Source: Rickettsiaceae bacterium (GTDB lineage: Bacteria; Pseudomonadota; Alphaproteobacteria; Rickettsiales; Rickettsiaceae). From it: a stretch of 64,000 nucleotides of DNA. Under the pieces are notes generated by a model. That model worked only from the letters and a program-made list of their open reading frames with translations, was not told the origin of the DNA and ran no database searches. Shown here one piece after another: positions 46,552-57,300 of this stretch (its first letter is position 1; each line of letters begins with the position of its first letter). Both the position numbers and the translations under genes were made by a program. The DNA lies in assembly GCA_020697135.1 (NCBI GenBank), contig JAJFBM010000002.1:22057-86056 (forward strand). Reading direction: 5' to 3'.

Positions 46552-48438
46552 TTATTCATTTTTAAAAATCCCTTCCTTATATAGTTCAGAAGCGCTTTGG
46601 TAATAACCAATTGCTTCGTTTACTTGTTCAGGATTATTTGAGACTTTGACAAGCTTTTTCCCCTCAACTTTAAATTGCTCAGGGGCTTTATTTGGCGCAA
46701 GAATAACTAGATTTGAATCCTTCAGGTACCCTAGTAGCTGATAGGTACTAATAAACGCTCTATTAGGCGGAGATTTCAATATATCCTTTCCGAAAAATTT
46801 TGAATTATAATCGAAGTCAACTAAACCAAATATAGTAGGAGCTAAATCAATTTGACTAGCTAAAGTATTATTAACCCCTGGCTTTATTAGTTTTGGGGCA
46901 TAGATCAGCAATGGAATATGATATTTGTGAACAGGAAGTTCGGTTTTACCAGCGCTTGACGCACAATGGTCAGCAGTAATAACAAAAATAGTATTATCAA
47001 ACCATTCTTTGGTCTTGGCTTGCTCAATAAATTTACCAACAGCGTAATCAGTATATTTGACCCCAGCTAGTCGCCCTCCGCCAGATGGTAAATCAATTCT
47101 ACCGTCAGGAAATGTATATGGTCTATGGTTTGAAGTAGTCATAATAAGCTGGAAAAATGGTTTTTTAGCTTTATATGAATTATCAGCAGCCTCGATAGCT
47201 TTATTTAAAATATCTTCATCAGCAACACCCCAAACATTAGAGAAAGATATTTCTTCTACTCGTAAATCACTTCTATCTAATATCTGAAAACCGTTATGAG
47301 TAAAAAATTTACTTAGATTATCGAAATAGCTATATCCCCCAAAAACAAATTTTACATCATAGCCTTTCTGGTTGAATATAGTGCCTATATTAAATAAACC
47401 ATTATTATTAGGACGACGCACAATCGAAGAACCAGGCGTTGGCGGAATAGAGAGAGTAAGGGCTTCAAGCCCTCTTACTGTTCTAGTACCAACTGCATAT
47501 ATGTTATTAAATACTAACGATTCCGGTATTAATTTATCAATATTAGGCGTAATATTTTCGCTTCCACCATAATAATTAATATATTCAGCACTCAGGCTTT
47601 CTACTGTTAAGAGAATAACATTATAATTTTTATCAAATTGAGCTTCAGTAGTTTTCCGAGTTATATTATCATCTATGAAAGATTGATTAGATTGCAAAAT
47701 ATGCTGCCTGACAATTTTCTTAGCATCACTTGATGGTATAGTTGTATAAAATTGATTATAGTCTAAGGAATTATTTATAAAGGCCTTTATAAACTCATAA
47801 GGCCCATTAAGTGTTAGCTCATTGGCGAATCTATTATTTGAGAAGAAAGTATAAGTTGAGTTATAAAATTTAGAACATCCCCAGGATAATAACAAGCAAA
47901 TAACAATTAAAAGCCCTTCTTTAGTAGTTTTTGGCTCAAGAAGCACTGTTTTTATCTTTTTACTTGATAAATAGGTAATTATTATTGAGACAAACCCTAT
48001 TCCTAATAAAATTGGAATAACTGGTAAAGAGTCTTTTAATGTGCCGATAATTTCTTGAGTGTAAATAAGATAATCAACAGCTATAAAGTTAAATTTTGTG
48101 CCGTATTCGTCCCAGAAAACTATTTCGGCAATAACGATAAATAGTAATATTAGTATATAAATTTTATAGGCTACAAGCGCAGTATAATATCTTAAATGCT
48201 GCTTTCTTAAAAGTAGTCTAGAAAATATTGATAAAATTAGTATAACAGGGATAAGATATAGGCTTGCAATTAAATCATTAGAGTAACCTAAAGTTAAAAT
48301 TAACGGCAATTGTAGAAAGCTTATTTGCTTGGCGAATAAAGCATAAATGCTTAAAGAAATACGTGATAATGTTTGAAACACTAAAAAAGTGCGGAAGAAC
48401 ATGAATTTTGGTAATTTATTCACTAAAATTTTTATCAT
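46552..48438 (-). CDS. LTA synthase/sulfatase family membrane protein
   Basis: 5 N-terminal TMs then sulfatase fold: NVILLTVESLSAEYINYYGG, NNGLFNIGTIFNQKGYDVKFVFGG, ITADHCAS. Confidence 0.88.
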   Translation of the reverse strand: MIKILVNKLPKFMFFRTFLVFQTLSRISLSIYALFAKQISFLQLPLILTLGYSNDLIASLYLIPVILILSIFSRLLLRKQHLRYYTALVAYKIYILILLFIVIAEIVFWDEYGTKFNFIAVDYLIYTQEIIGTLKDSLPVIPILLGIGFVSIIITYLSSKKIKTVLLEPKTTKEGLLIVICLLLSWGCSKFYNSTYTFFSNNRFANELTLNGPYEFIKAFINNSLDYNQFYTTIPSSDAKKIVRQHILQSNQSFIDDNITRKTTEAQFDKNYNVILLTVESLSAEYINYYGGSENITPNIDKLIPESLVFNNIYAVGTRTVRGLEALTLSIPPTPGSSIVRRPNNNGLFNIGTIFNQKGYDVKFVFGGYSYFDNLSKFFTHNGFQILDRSDLRVEEISFSNVWGVADEDILNKAIEAADNSYKAKKPFFQLIMTTSNHRPYTFPDGRIDLPSGGGRLAGVKYTDYAVGKFIEQAKTKEWFDNTIFVITADHCASSAGKTELPVHKYHIPLLIYAPKLIKPGVNNTLASQIDLAPTIFGLVDFDYNSKFFGKDILKSPPNRAFISTYQLLGYLKDSNLVILAPNKAPEQFKVEGKKLVKVSNNPEQVNEAIGYYQSASELYKEGIFKNE

Positions 48439-48443
48439 CTCTA

Positions 48444-49976
48444 TTATTTCTTTTTCTGTCTATAATAATCTAACTCTCTGTAGCTTAATGCCTCGGCTAT
48501 ATGGTGACGCACAATTTGCTTTTCTCCTTCAAGGTCTGCAATTGTACGCGCAACTTTTAACACTCTATTGTATGACCTCATAGAAAATTTTAACTTACCA
48601 GCAGCGTCATTAAGTAATTCTAAAGCTTGATTCACCGGTGTTGCAAAGTCAAGTAATATTTGGCCTGAAAGTTCTGCATTAGTCCTTATTCCATAACCGC
48701 TATATCTTTCTAACTGTAATTGGCGGGCAGCGGCTACTCTCTCCGCTATAGCTTGCGAGCTTTCTGCTTTTGCTTTAGACTGAGTTTGTAAATGAAGGAA
48801 ATCTACTGCGGCTACTTCTATATGTAAATCAAATCTATCTAATATTGGACCAGAGATTTTCATTTGATAATCTTGCCCACAACGTGGTGCTTTGCCACAA
48901 GCTCGCTCAGCATCAGTTAAATAACCACATTTACATGGATTCATTGCAGCTATTAATTGGAAATTTGCTGGGAATTTAACATGCGAATTAGCGCGAGCTA
49001 TTAATACTTCTCTATTTTCAATTGGCTGGCGCAGAGCATCAAGTACAACTGATGGAAATTCTGGTAATTCATCTAAAAATAATATACCATGATGCGCAAG
49101 TGATATTTCACCAGGTTTTACCCTTTTACCAACTCCACCACCAACCATAGCAGCCATTGAACATGAATGGTGAGGCGCTCTAAATGGCCTTACAGAGCTT
49201 AACTTCCCGTCAGATATTAATCCTGCAATACTTGCAATAGTACTACATTCTAAAATCTCTTGTGGCGTCATTGCAGGAAGTATACCAGGAAGCCTTTGTG
49301 CAAGCATAGATTTACCGGCTCCCGGCGGGCCTGACATAAGCAGGTTATGCGCTCCAGCCGCTGTTATCTCAACTGCACGCCTTGCAGTTTCCTGACCTAT
49401 TATATCAGCAAAATCAGGATGTTTAACTTCATCACTATTAAATTCTGGCTTAGGCTGCTTTATTAATTGTGTGCCTTTAAAATGATTTATAAGGCCAAGC
49501 AAACTTTTTGCCGCAATAATATTCTGATTACCTGACCAAGCAGCCTCCCTACCATTAGCTTCAGGGCAAATTAAACCAAGGTCTCTTGCAACAGCGCCCA
49601 CTGCAGCTGGCAGCGCACCAGCTACCGGCAATATTGACCCATCAAGAGCAAGCTCGCCTAAAATTAAATATTCTCTAATCTCATCTTCAGGTAAAATATT
49701 CATTGCAGTTAAAAGTGCTGCAGCAATGGCTAGATCAAAATGACTCCCTTCTTTTACTAGATCGGCTGGTGCAAGATTGATGGTTATTTTTTTTGCAGGC
49801 AATGCAAGACCAATTGAAGAAAGAGCAGCTTTTACACGCTCTCTTGATTCACCAATAGTTTTGTCTGCAAGGCCAACTATGGTAAAAGCTGGAATACCCG
49901 GTGCCATATGGACTTGGACGTCAACATCCTGAATATTAATACCGCTGAAAGTTAAGGTAGAGACAGAAGAAACCAT
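48444..49976 (-). CDS. comM: YifB/ComM family Mg chelatase-like AAA ATPase
   Basis: PAFTIVGLADKTIGESRERVKAAL, GPPGAGKSMLAQRLPGILP, AMNPCKCGYL. Confidence 0.95.
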   Translation of the reverse strand: MVSSVSTLTFSGINIQDVDVQVHMAPGIPAFTIVGLADKTIGESRERVKAALSSIGLALPAKKITINLAPADLVKEGSHFDLAIAAALLTAMNILPEDEIREYLILGELALDGSILPVAGALPAAVGAVARDLGLICPEANGREAAWSGNQNIIAAKSLLGLINHFKGTQLIKQPKPEFNSDEVKHPDFADIIGQETARRAVEITAAGAHNLLMSGPPGAGKSMLAQRLPGILPAMTPQEILECSTIASIAGLISDGKLSSVRPFRAPHHSCSMAAMVGGGVGKRVKPGEISLAHHGILFLDELPEFPSVVLDALRQPIENREVLIARANSHVKFPANFQLIAAMNPCKCGYLTDAERACGKAPRCGQDYQMKISGPILDRFDLHIEVAAVDFLHLQTQSKAKAESSQAIAERVAAARQLQLERYSGYGIRTNAELSGQILLDFATPVNQALELLNDAAGKLKFSMRSYNRVLKVARTIADLEGEKQIVRHHIAEALSYRELDYYRQKKK

Positions 49977-50123
49977 TTATACTTACTTAATTAAAACTAT
50001 TTACTATTAAAGGTCGCATCCGCGAACATGAATATTTAGAATAAAGATATTTTAAAACATACGCAATAAAAGATTTTTAAATATTTTTAGGCTAGTTCTT
50101 TAACTCCACCGTAACCATAGAAA

Positions 50124-51275
50124 CTAGCTTTCACTAGGGATAAACATTTCACTTGGTTTAATATAATCTCCAATAAGCTTTATAACCTCTATAGGAAGTA
50201 CTTCTATTAAAACTGGTGACTCAATTTGGTTTTCTTGATTTTCTATTTTCTTATCACCGTGACTAAAAGGATATTTACAGACACGATAATGCTTTAAGAA
50301 ATAGGTTGACCATGGTTCATTTTGTGCTTCTGACTTAGCATTATAAATTATATTTAAAAGATCCTTTTTAGTATCACTATCTAGCCCACCTTCATTTAAC
50401 AAAGTTTTAAGAGATGGGAAGAGTAATTCACAAAACTTCTCTTTAGGCATAGAGTTAATTGAGACAACGAACTCTTCTGGTAATTCTTTTAAAGCTTGCT
50501 TACCTATATCTGTAGTTTTAAGTATTTCTAAAGCTGTTTCTCCCTCTGCATTAGTAGATCCAAGTGAAGCGCCATAAGCTATAGCTTTCTTTATCAATTC
50601 CTTATCATTTTGTTGAATAGCTTCAAAAATAGGCATTTGCCCTTTTTGAAGAGTAGTATTAAGAAGCTGCCAACCTCCTGCTTTTACTACTTTCTCAAAA
50701 ACTTCTAATTGTAGATTTTTGAAAACATTAAAGCAATAATCAAGCGCATTCATGTTCTTACTGTCTATAACAGTAAAATCTATATTTTTAGCCTTTAATA
50801 AGGCCTCTAAAACTAGCAAATATTTCTGAGAATCAGGAATATGTCCTTGTGGATTCTGTTTATCAATAATGAGAATTGTAGTAACGAAGAAATCTTTTAA
50901 GAGATAAATTAATGCATGCCATGAACACCCTTTATTATCAATATAAGTTAAATTGGGGTCTGCTTTATATTTTAGTAATAAATCTATATCCTTATACACA
51001 CCATTTTCTATTGCGCTAAATAGTGGCGTCCAACCATTATCCCGTCCATTTCTTATAAATGTTTGATTAGGATTTGCTCCTTTCTGCAAAAGCAGTTCTT
51101 TTAAATTTACCATTTCATTTTCAGAATTCATTACAGCATATAAAAGAGGAATATCGTAATTTTCTTCACCTGAAACTTCAATGTGAAGATAAGTGTTAGG
51201 GTCTAAACCTTCCTCTATTCGCTGTTTAATATAATTAACATTACCATTCTGTAAAGCTTCTAATAACTCTTTCAT
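50124..51275 (-). CDS. Ankyrin repeat domain protein
   Basis: Degenerate ANK units incl. NGWTPLFSAIENGVYKDIDLLLKYKADPNLT, PIFEAIQQNDKELIKKAIAYGASLG. Confidence 0.85.
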   Translation of the reverse strand: MKELLEALQNGNVNYIKQRIEEGLDPNTYLHIEVSGEENYDIPLLYAVMNSENEMVNLKELLLQKGANPNQTFIRNGRDNGWTPLFSAIENGVYKDIDLLLKYKADPNLTYIDNKGCSWHALIYLLKDFFVTTILIIDKQNPQGHIPDSQKYLLVLEALLKAKNIDFTVIDSKNMNALDYCFNVFKNLQLEVFEKVVKAGGWQLLNTTLQKGQMPIFEAIQQNDKELIKKAIAYGASLGSTNAEGETALEILKTTDIGKQALKELPEEFVVSINSMPKEKFCELLFPSLKTLLNEGGLDSDTKKDLLNIIYNAKSEAQNEPWSTYFLKHYRVCKYPFSHGDKKIENQENQIESPVLIEVLPIEVIKLIGDYIKPSEMFIPSES

Positions 51276-51388
51276 ATATGACCTTTAATTGATTTTGAAT
51301 AAAACTATTTTACAATTCATTAAGAACGAGTCAATCTAAATTAATATACATAAAAAATTGAGAAGGTTTAACTTAATTTTAAATAATA

Positions 51389-51530
51389 GACCTCTTTCGA
51401 AACTAATTTATGGTAGAGAATTTGAAGGAGATGAGATACGCAGAACCGCAGCGTACTTGACTGTACATGAGCATTCGAGGCTAGAGGCGACATACAAATT
51501 ATTAGCAGAAATCAAGTTTTGAAAGAGGTT
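51389..51530 (+). repeat. RPE1-like palindromic element, copy C (142 bp)
   Basis: GACCTCTTTCGAAACTA...AGTTTTGAAAGAGGTT; same 142-bp length as copy A; reading frame open through to the right end. Confidence 0.9.
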
Positions 51531-51577
51531 TAATTTTGTGGTTACCGCAACCTAAGCCACGGTATTATAGCAGAAGT

Positions 51578-52405
51578 TTATAGTGAACTAATCATATTTT
51601 CTAACAAAGTTTTTAAAGTATGTTTTTGTAGCTTTGAAAGAATACTTAGACCATTAAAACCAATCGCAAGTTCATTATTCTTAAGCACGATCTGTAGTAC
51701 TTTTTCTTGAGTAGGTTTTACAGAATTGCCTGTTTTTCTAGCTACTTTTGCTTCTTCTTTACGTTCTAAAAACTTCTTTATCAAATTCTTATGTTCTTCA
51801 GGCTCAGCTTTTCCAAGAGTTCTAAAAAAGTCACGAGACTTAATTTGATTTTGAATAAGCATTTCCTTAGTAGTTTCAGGAAGGCTACGAAGGCTTAAAG
51901 TTTCTACTACACTAGATTTCTGTAGTCCAATTTTTGTTGCAATTTCTTGCATTGTAGAACATACTTTCTTATCAAGCAAATTTTGGTAAGCTTCTGCAAG
52001 TTCTAGCGGGTGGAGATCTTTACGCTGTACATTTTCAATAAGCGCAATTTCTTCAGCCTTCATTTTATCATGCATAATAAGACATGGTACTTGCCTTAAG
52101 CCAATTTTTACTGCAGCCATAAAACGGCGCTCACCACTAACTATTTCGTAAAACCCTTCTGTATCAGCAGGAATCACTGTCAGTGGCTGTCTTATACCAT
52201 GTTCTTTAATAGTGCTTGCAAGAGAATCAATTGCTTCTTCATCGAAGTATTTTCGTGCTTGCCCTTTAAATGGGGTTAATCTTTCCACTGAGAGGTTGTA
52301 ATACTCTCCACGGTAGTCTTCTGTATAAACGCTTACTCTTTGCTTCTTTTCAGCCTTTTTTTCTAAATTCTCAGGCATTCTAATTTTAGCTTGATCTATT
52401 TTCAT
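51578..52405 (-). CDS. parB: ParB/RepB/Spo0J-family partition protein
   Basis: LTPFKGQARKYFDEEAIDSLASTIKEHGIRQPLTV, EIVSGERRFMAAVKIGL, ALIENVQRKDLHPLELAEAY. Confidence 0.93.
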   Translation of the reverse strand: MKIDQAKIRMPENLEKKAEKKQRVSVYTEDYRGEYYNLSVERLTPFKGQARKYFDEEAIDSLASTIKEHGIRQPLTVIPADTEGFYEIVSGERRFMAAVKIGLRQVPCLIMHDKMKAEEIALIENVQRKDLHPLELAEAYQNLLDKKVCSTMQEIATKIGLQKSSVVETLSLRSLPETTKEMLIQNQIKSRDFFRTLGKAEPEEHKNLIKKFLERKEEAKVARKTGNSVKPTQEKVLQIVLKNNELAIGFNGLSILSKLQKHTLKTLLENMISSL

Positions 52406-53377
52406 CTATTTCACCTTCTGAGTAGAGTATTTCAAGATTTCTTTTGTAAGGTCTCTTATGTCTTCAAGCGCAATTGACTTCTTAGAGCAGAAACCATAAA
52501 CTGGCATTCTTTTTTTTGCTGATATATTCATATCTTCACATTTACGAATAATCGATTCAAGCACATGATCCTTATAAAAATATCTTAAAGTTCCTACTGC
52601 TTCCTGTGATGTAGCAGTTTTAGACTCGTACTTATTAGGTATGATGCGGTAATTAATCTGTGTGTCCATTGCTTCAGAGAAATTATTGATCTCCTCAATT
52701 AGCATTTCAAGTCCTTTTAAACTATAAGGCTGAGTTTCGCATACAATATTGAGCATATCAGCAGCAAGAGTGACATTTCTGTTCAAGGTACTAATTGTTG
52801 GATTTGTATCAATAAAGATGAAATCATATTTTTTTCTTAATGGCTCTATAACTTTGCTAAGCACTTTTTCTCTATTTGGCATTTGATTTAAAGGTAGTTC
52901 AAGACGAGTTAAAGACAAGTTTGAAGGAATACAATCAAGCCCAGGATAGACATTCTTAATTGCATCTTCTATTGGCACTTTATTTACTATAACGTCATAA
53001 AGCGTAGTATTATCGTCATTCTCGTCAAAGCCTAAAGAATAAGATAAATGAGCTTGCGGATCGCAATCAATCACCAAAGTATTGAATCCCATTAAAGCAA
53101 ATTTAACTGAGATTTGATGACAAAGACTGGTTTTACCTGTTCCGCCTTTAAAGTTAAAAAATACTTGTACTTTATGAGTTGGTGCAAGATTCTTAGTAAA
53201 GCAGCCTTTCATTATATCTCTTGTAGTACTGAAGCTATATTTCTTCCGCTTTTCACCAAATTTTTCAATATGTGGAAATTTATACTGATTAATGAATTTA
53301 TTTAAAGTAGACGGAGATGCATCAGTTAGTTCGCTGATAAAGCTTTGAGTAAAGCAGAGGTCTTTTTTTTCTATCAT
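52406..53377 (-). CDS. parA: ParA-family ATPase with N-terminal DNA-binding region
   Basis: FFNFKGGTGKTSLCHQIS deviant Walker A; CDPQAHLSYSLG; ~65-aa HTH-like N-terminal extension. Confidence 0.93.
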   Translation of the reverse strand: MIEKKDLCFTQSFISELTDASPSTLNKFINQYKFPHIEKFGEKRKKYSFSTTRDIMKGCFTKNLAPTHKVQVFFNFKGGTGKTSLCHQISVKFALMGFNTLVIDCDPQAHLSYSLGFDENDDNTTLYDVIVNKVPIEDAIKNVYPGLDCIPSNLSLTRLELPLNQMPNREKVLSKVIEPLRKKYDFIFIDTNPTISTLNRNVTLAADMLNIVCETQPYSLKGLEMLIEEINNFSEAMDTQINYRIIPNKYESKTATSQEAVGTLRYFYKDHVLESIIRKCEDMNISAKKRMPVYGFCSKKSIALEDIRDLTKEILKYSTQKVK

Positions 53378-53638
53378 CTCAAGCAATAATATTAGTTATT
53401 TATTAAAATTTACCTTACTTTGCTTAAAATAGAAATAATTACTTAAATGTTAAAGCTTAAATAATTCGTTAATGTTGCAATATTTGCAAAAAAATGGATT
53501 TTTTGTTTCTTAAGGGGTTTTTTGTGCAAAATAAAAAAGTGATTTGATTAACTAGCTTATGTTATTGTCTTTAAAAAATATTGAAAAGCACATTTAAAAG
53601 TGCTATTATAAGTATTAATAAATAATTTGAGGAAAAAA

Positions 53639-53917
53639 ATGCTGCATCAAATATTATCTAATTACACAGCAAGTATTACGGATTTAAAGAAGGAGCCAAT
53701 GAAAGTGGTTATGGCTGCAAAAGGAAGTCCAATTGCAATACTTAATCGTAATGAGCCAGTTTTTTATTGCGTTCCAGCCGAGTTATATGAAAAGATGATT
53801 GCTAAGAATAACTCAACTACCACAGAAAGCTTTGTTGAAGCATTGATGAGTATACCAAAGATAGAATTCGAATTACCGGATCGAAGTAAATATAAATCTA
53901 AAAATATTGATTTATGA
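53639..53917 (+). CDS. Phd/YefM-type antitoxin
   Basis: YTASITDLKKEPMKVVMAAKGSPIAILNRNEPVFYCVPAELYEKM; GAGGA RBS before ATG; overlaps PIN toxin. Confidence 0.88.
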   Translation: MLHQILSNYTASITDLKKEPMKVVMAAKGSPIAILNRNEPVFYCVPAELYEKMIAKNNSTTTESFVEALMSIPKIEFELPDRSKYKSKNIDL

Positions 53918-54330
53918 GTTATTTACTCGATACAAATATTATCTCAGAGCTAAGGAAGAAACAACCAAATAGCCATCTGCTTGATTGGTTCCATACTACT
54001 GAAAAGGAACAATTATTCATTAGTTGTTTAACTCTGGGAGAGATAAAGCAAGGAATCGTAAAGCTAGAAAAGAAAGACAACGAGCAAGCTTTTGTCATTT
54101 CAAAATGGCTTAATATGATACAAAATAGTTTTTCTTCAAGAATATTAAGGATTAATATTGAGTCATCCTTAATTTGGGGTAAGTTTATGGCTATGGATAC
54201 CACAAACCCTATTGACGCGCTAATTGCGGCTCAAGCGTATCAGCATAATTTAACTATGGTAACAAGAAATTTAAAGCATATATCAAAATTACCAGTAAGG
54301 TCTTTCAATCCTTTTAGTACCACCCCCTAA
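53914..54330 (+). CDS. PIN-domain toxin (VapC/FitB-like)
   Basis: YLLDTNIISELRK...DALIAAQAYQHNLTMVTRNLKH; ATGA overlap with antitoxin. Confidence 0.93.
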   Translation: MSYLLDTNIISELRKKQPNSHLLDWFHTTEKEQLFISCLTLGEIKQGIVKLEKKDNEQAFVISKWLNMIQNSFSSRILRINIESSLIWGKFMAMDTTNPIDALIAAQAYQHNLTMVTRNLKHISKLPVRSFNPFSTTP

Positions 54331-54380
54331 ATTTTTAGAAGGTTTCTTATTATTTAAAGATCATTTAAGTTTAAGTAAAC

Positions 54381-57300
54381 CTAACCCTTACTCAAAACCC
54401 TATCAACCAAGAGACCTGTAAGCTTTTCTTGTAGTGAATTTTGGCCAAGTCTACTATTTAAATGTTCAAAACTAACTGAATCCATATCTTGATCTTGGTT
54501 CGTACAGCTGAAAACGTAATATTCATTACCAGTAACTGGATCAATATGTTTCTGCAGGCATTGTGCACATATTTCCTTCATCATACATTGCATTGGCGAA
54601 TTTATACTTGCAATCGCTTGATGAGGTTTACTTAAGTAAGAAAGTAAAATAGTTTTGCGGGCTTTTGCTATGGCTTCCATCATGCGGTGCGAACCTATTG
54701 CAATTATTCTCTCTACTTGCGCAAGCTCAATATTGACTGAGCCTAGTTTGCCTGTAGCATAGGCTTCCATAGCTTGAACTATATTGCCTTTGAAATTAAA
54801 ATCTGAATCTCTAAACTTATCCAAAAGCTCTTCTTCACAACACCATATTACAATATCAGCCGCCTCATGGATTTCTTCAAGCTTAAACCTATCTTCAGCC
54901 TTCCTATAAGCAGCAAAATATATTACCTTAGAGCCTTGAGACCTTAAAGCTTTACCGATTGAGAATAAAACAGCATTGCCAAGCCCTCCCCCTGCAAGAA
55001 GTACGGTTTCATTATTTTTCAGTTCTGTTGGAGCGCCTGTTGGCCCCATTAATACTAGCTTCTGCCCTTCCTTAAAATTTTTACATAATTTCGAAGAGGC
55101 TCCCATTTCAAGAACAATAGTGGAGATTAACCCAGCTTCTTTATCGACCCAAGCACCTGTTAAAGCAAGGGGCTCCGTTGCAAGCGTTGTTTTAAATCCT
55201 TTATATTCTGCTACCTCCGCATCACTCTCTAAACTCTGTAGCCGATAAAATTGACCTGGTTTGAAATTTTTTGCAGCAAGAGGGCTCTTTACAATAATCT
55301 CAATAATATTTGGTGTTAGCCTATTTATCTTATATATAGTTGAGTCTAATAGTTCCTTAAATTTATTTATAAAGCCTGCATCAATAGTATTTGGCGAGCG
55401 CTTTTGCATAGTGGCTGTAATCCTAGTATAACCATTTTTAGCACTTGCCATCGCTTTTACTACATTTCCAGCAAAGGTTGGATGCAAGTCCCCAAAATAA
55501 CTTATTGATCCTTTATCTCCTATCGATGTTATAAACTCTTCTTGAACAAACTTTTTATTCACCCCTTGTGGCAGGCCCCTTCGTTCCTCATCAAGATTTG
55601 GCGCAAAATAACCATTATCGATCTTTAAATGATGCCCCTCTTCGTCAGAGATTTTAATATTAGGCTGAGTTCCAGTTGCAATGAGTATTGTTTTTGCAGG
55701 CACTTCTTGTAGCCTACCCCCCCCTATTTTTAAAACAAGTTTCTCAGCATAGGAAAATTTATCTAGCTTAATCTCTAAAGGTGTTGCATTAGATGAAATT
55801 TTTATTCCTTCTTTTAAAGCATACTCAATTTCTTCATGGTTAAGCCTATAAGCCGGCGATTCTTGTAAAGATTTACGATAATAAATAGTTACTCCCCCCC
55901 AATCATTTAAAAGCATTAAAATATTGGGCTCCCGCGCTTCTTGCGCAGCTATATGCTTCTCATTTCGAATAGCTTGTGCATGCGAAATAAACTCATAAGC
56001 AATATTTCGCTCCTCTTCTGTCCAAGAAGCTTCTACTGCTTGCTGCCCTAAATCTTTAACTAACTTCTCATGTCTTTTTAAAAACTTCTCAATTTGCACG
56101 GGGTAATAAGCAAGAGCCTCACTTGCTGTATCAATTGCAGTTAACCCTCCACCTATTATACAAATTGGCATTCTAACTGTGAGGCTTGCTAAAGAATCTT
56201 CTCGTCCTGCACCGGTTAGCTGTAAGGACATTAAAAAATCTGAAGCAGTGCGTACTCCTTTAGCTAAAATATTAGGAATCATAGGGATATTAGGTTTGCC
56301 AGCCCCAAGACAGAGCGCCACATGATCAAAGCCAAGCTCAAACGCTTGATTAATTGTTAAGTTACTGCCAAGCCTTACCCCCCCCCTTATTTCAAAATTT
56401 TGGCGTCTCTCGAGAAGTATGCGAGCAAGTGTAAGATAATTTTTATCAAATCTTACCGTAATACCATATTCAGCTACCCCACCAAATCCATAAGATTTCC
56501 TCTGATCCAATTCTTCCCATAATTCTTTTACATATTTAATAGGTTTAGGGTTTGTTTTACATATTAACTCTTCAGCAAGGGGCTCGAGTTTCAATCCATC
56601 AATAGCGCATACTATATGGCCTTCGTTCAGTAAATAATGAGCTAAAGTAAAACCAGCAGGGCCTAGACCTACTATAAGTATTTTATAGTCTGTTAGCTCT
56701 TTTGGCGCTACATCCTTGATTTTAAGCGGGTTCCAGCGTGTAAGCAGTGAGTAAATTTCAAATCCATAAGGCAGCGCAAGTACATCTTCTAAAATTCTGG
56801 ATTCAACTTTTGGTATATTTACTGGTTCCTGCTTTTGATAAATACATGACTTCATACAATCGTTACAAATTCGGTGCCCGGTTGCTACAACCATTGGGTT
56901 ATCGATTGTAATAACTGCAAGCGCTGCTAAGGAATGTCCTTGAGATTTTAAGAAATTCATTTCAGAAATTTTTTGCTCTAATGGACAGCCAGATAAGGTA
57001 ACTCCCCCCTCATTTTTTTTATAATTTATGGTTTTAAGATTTGGGGTCGCGGTCGCGACCTGTTCATTTAATTTTTCTTTTAATCCTTTAGAACACGAAT
57101 CTTTATCTTGTTTATGACAATATATACAGTAATTTGCTTGATCTAAGGCTTCATTTAGAGAAATTTTACCGCCCGTATATTTAAAGCCATTTCTTTGCAC
57201 AATATCACTATCTTTAGCCGAGATTGTATTGCAATTATTTTCTACTGAACAAATACCATCAAGTAAATTTTGAAACTCAATTTTTTTAGGCAGAGTAAAT

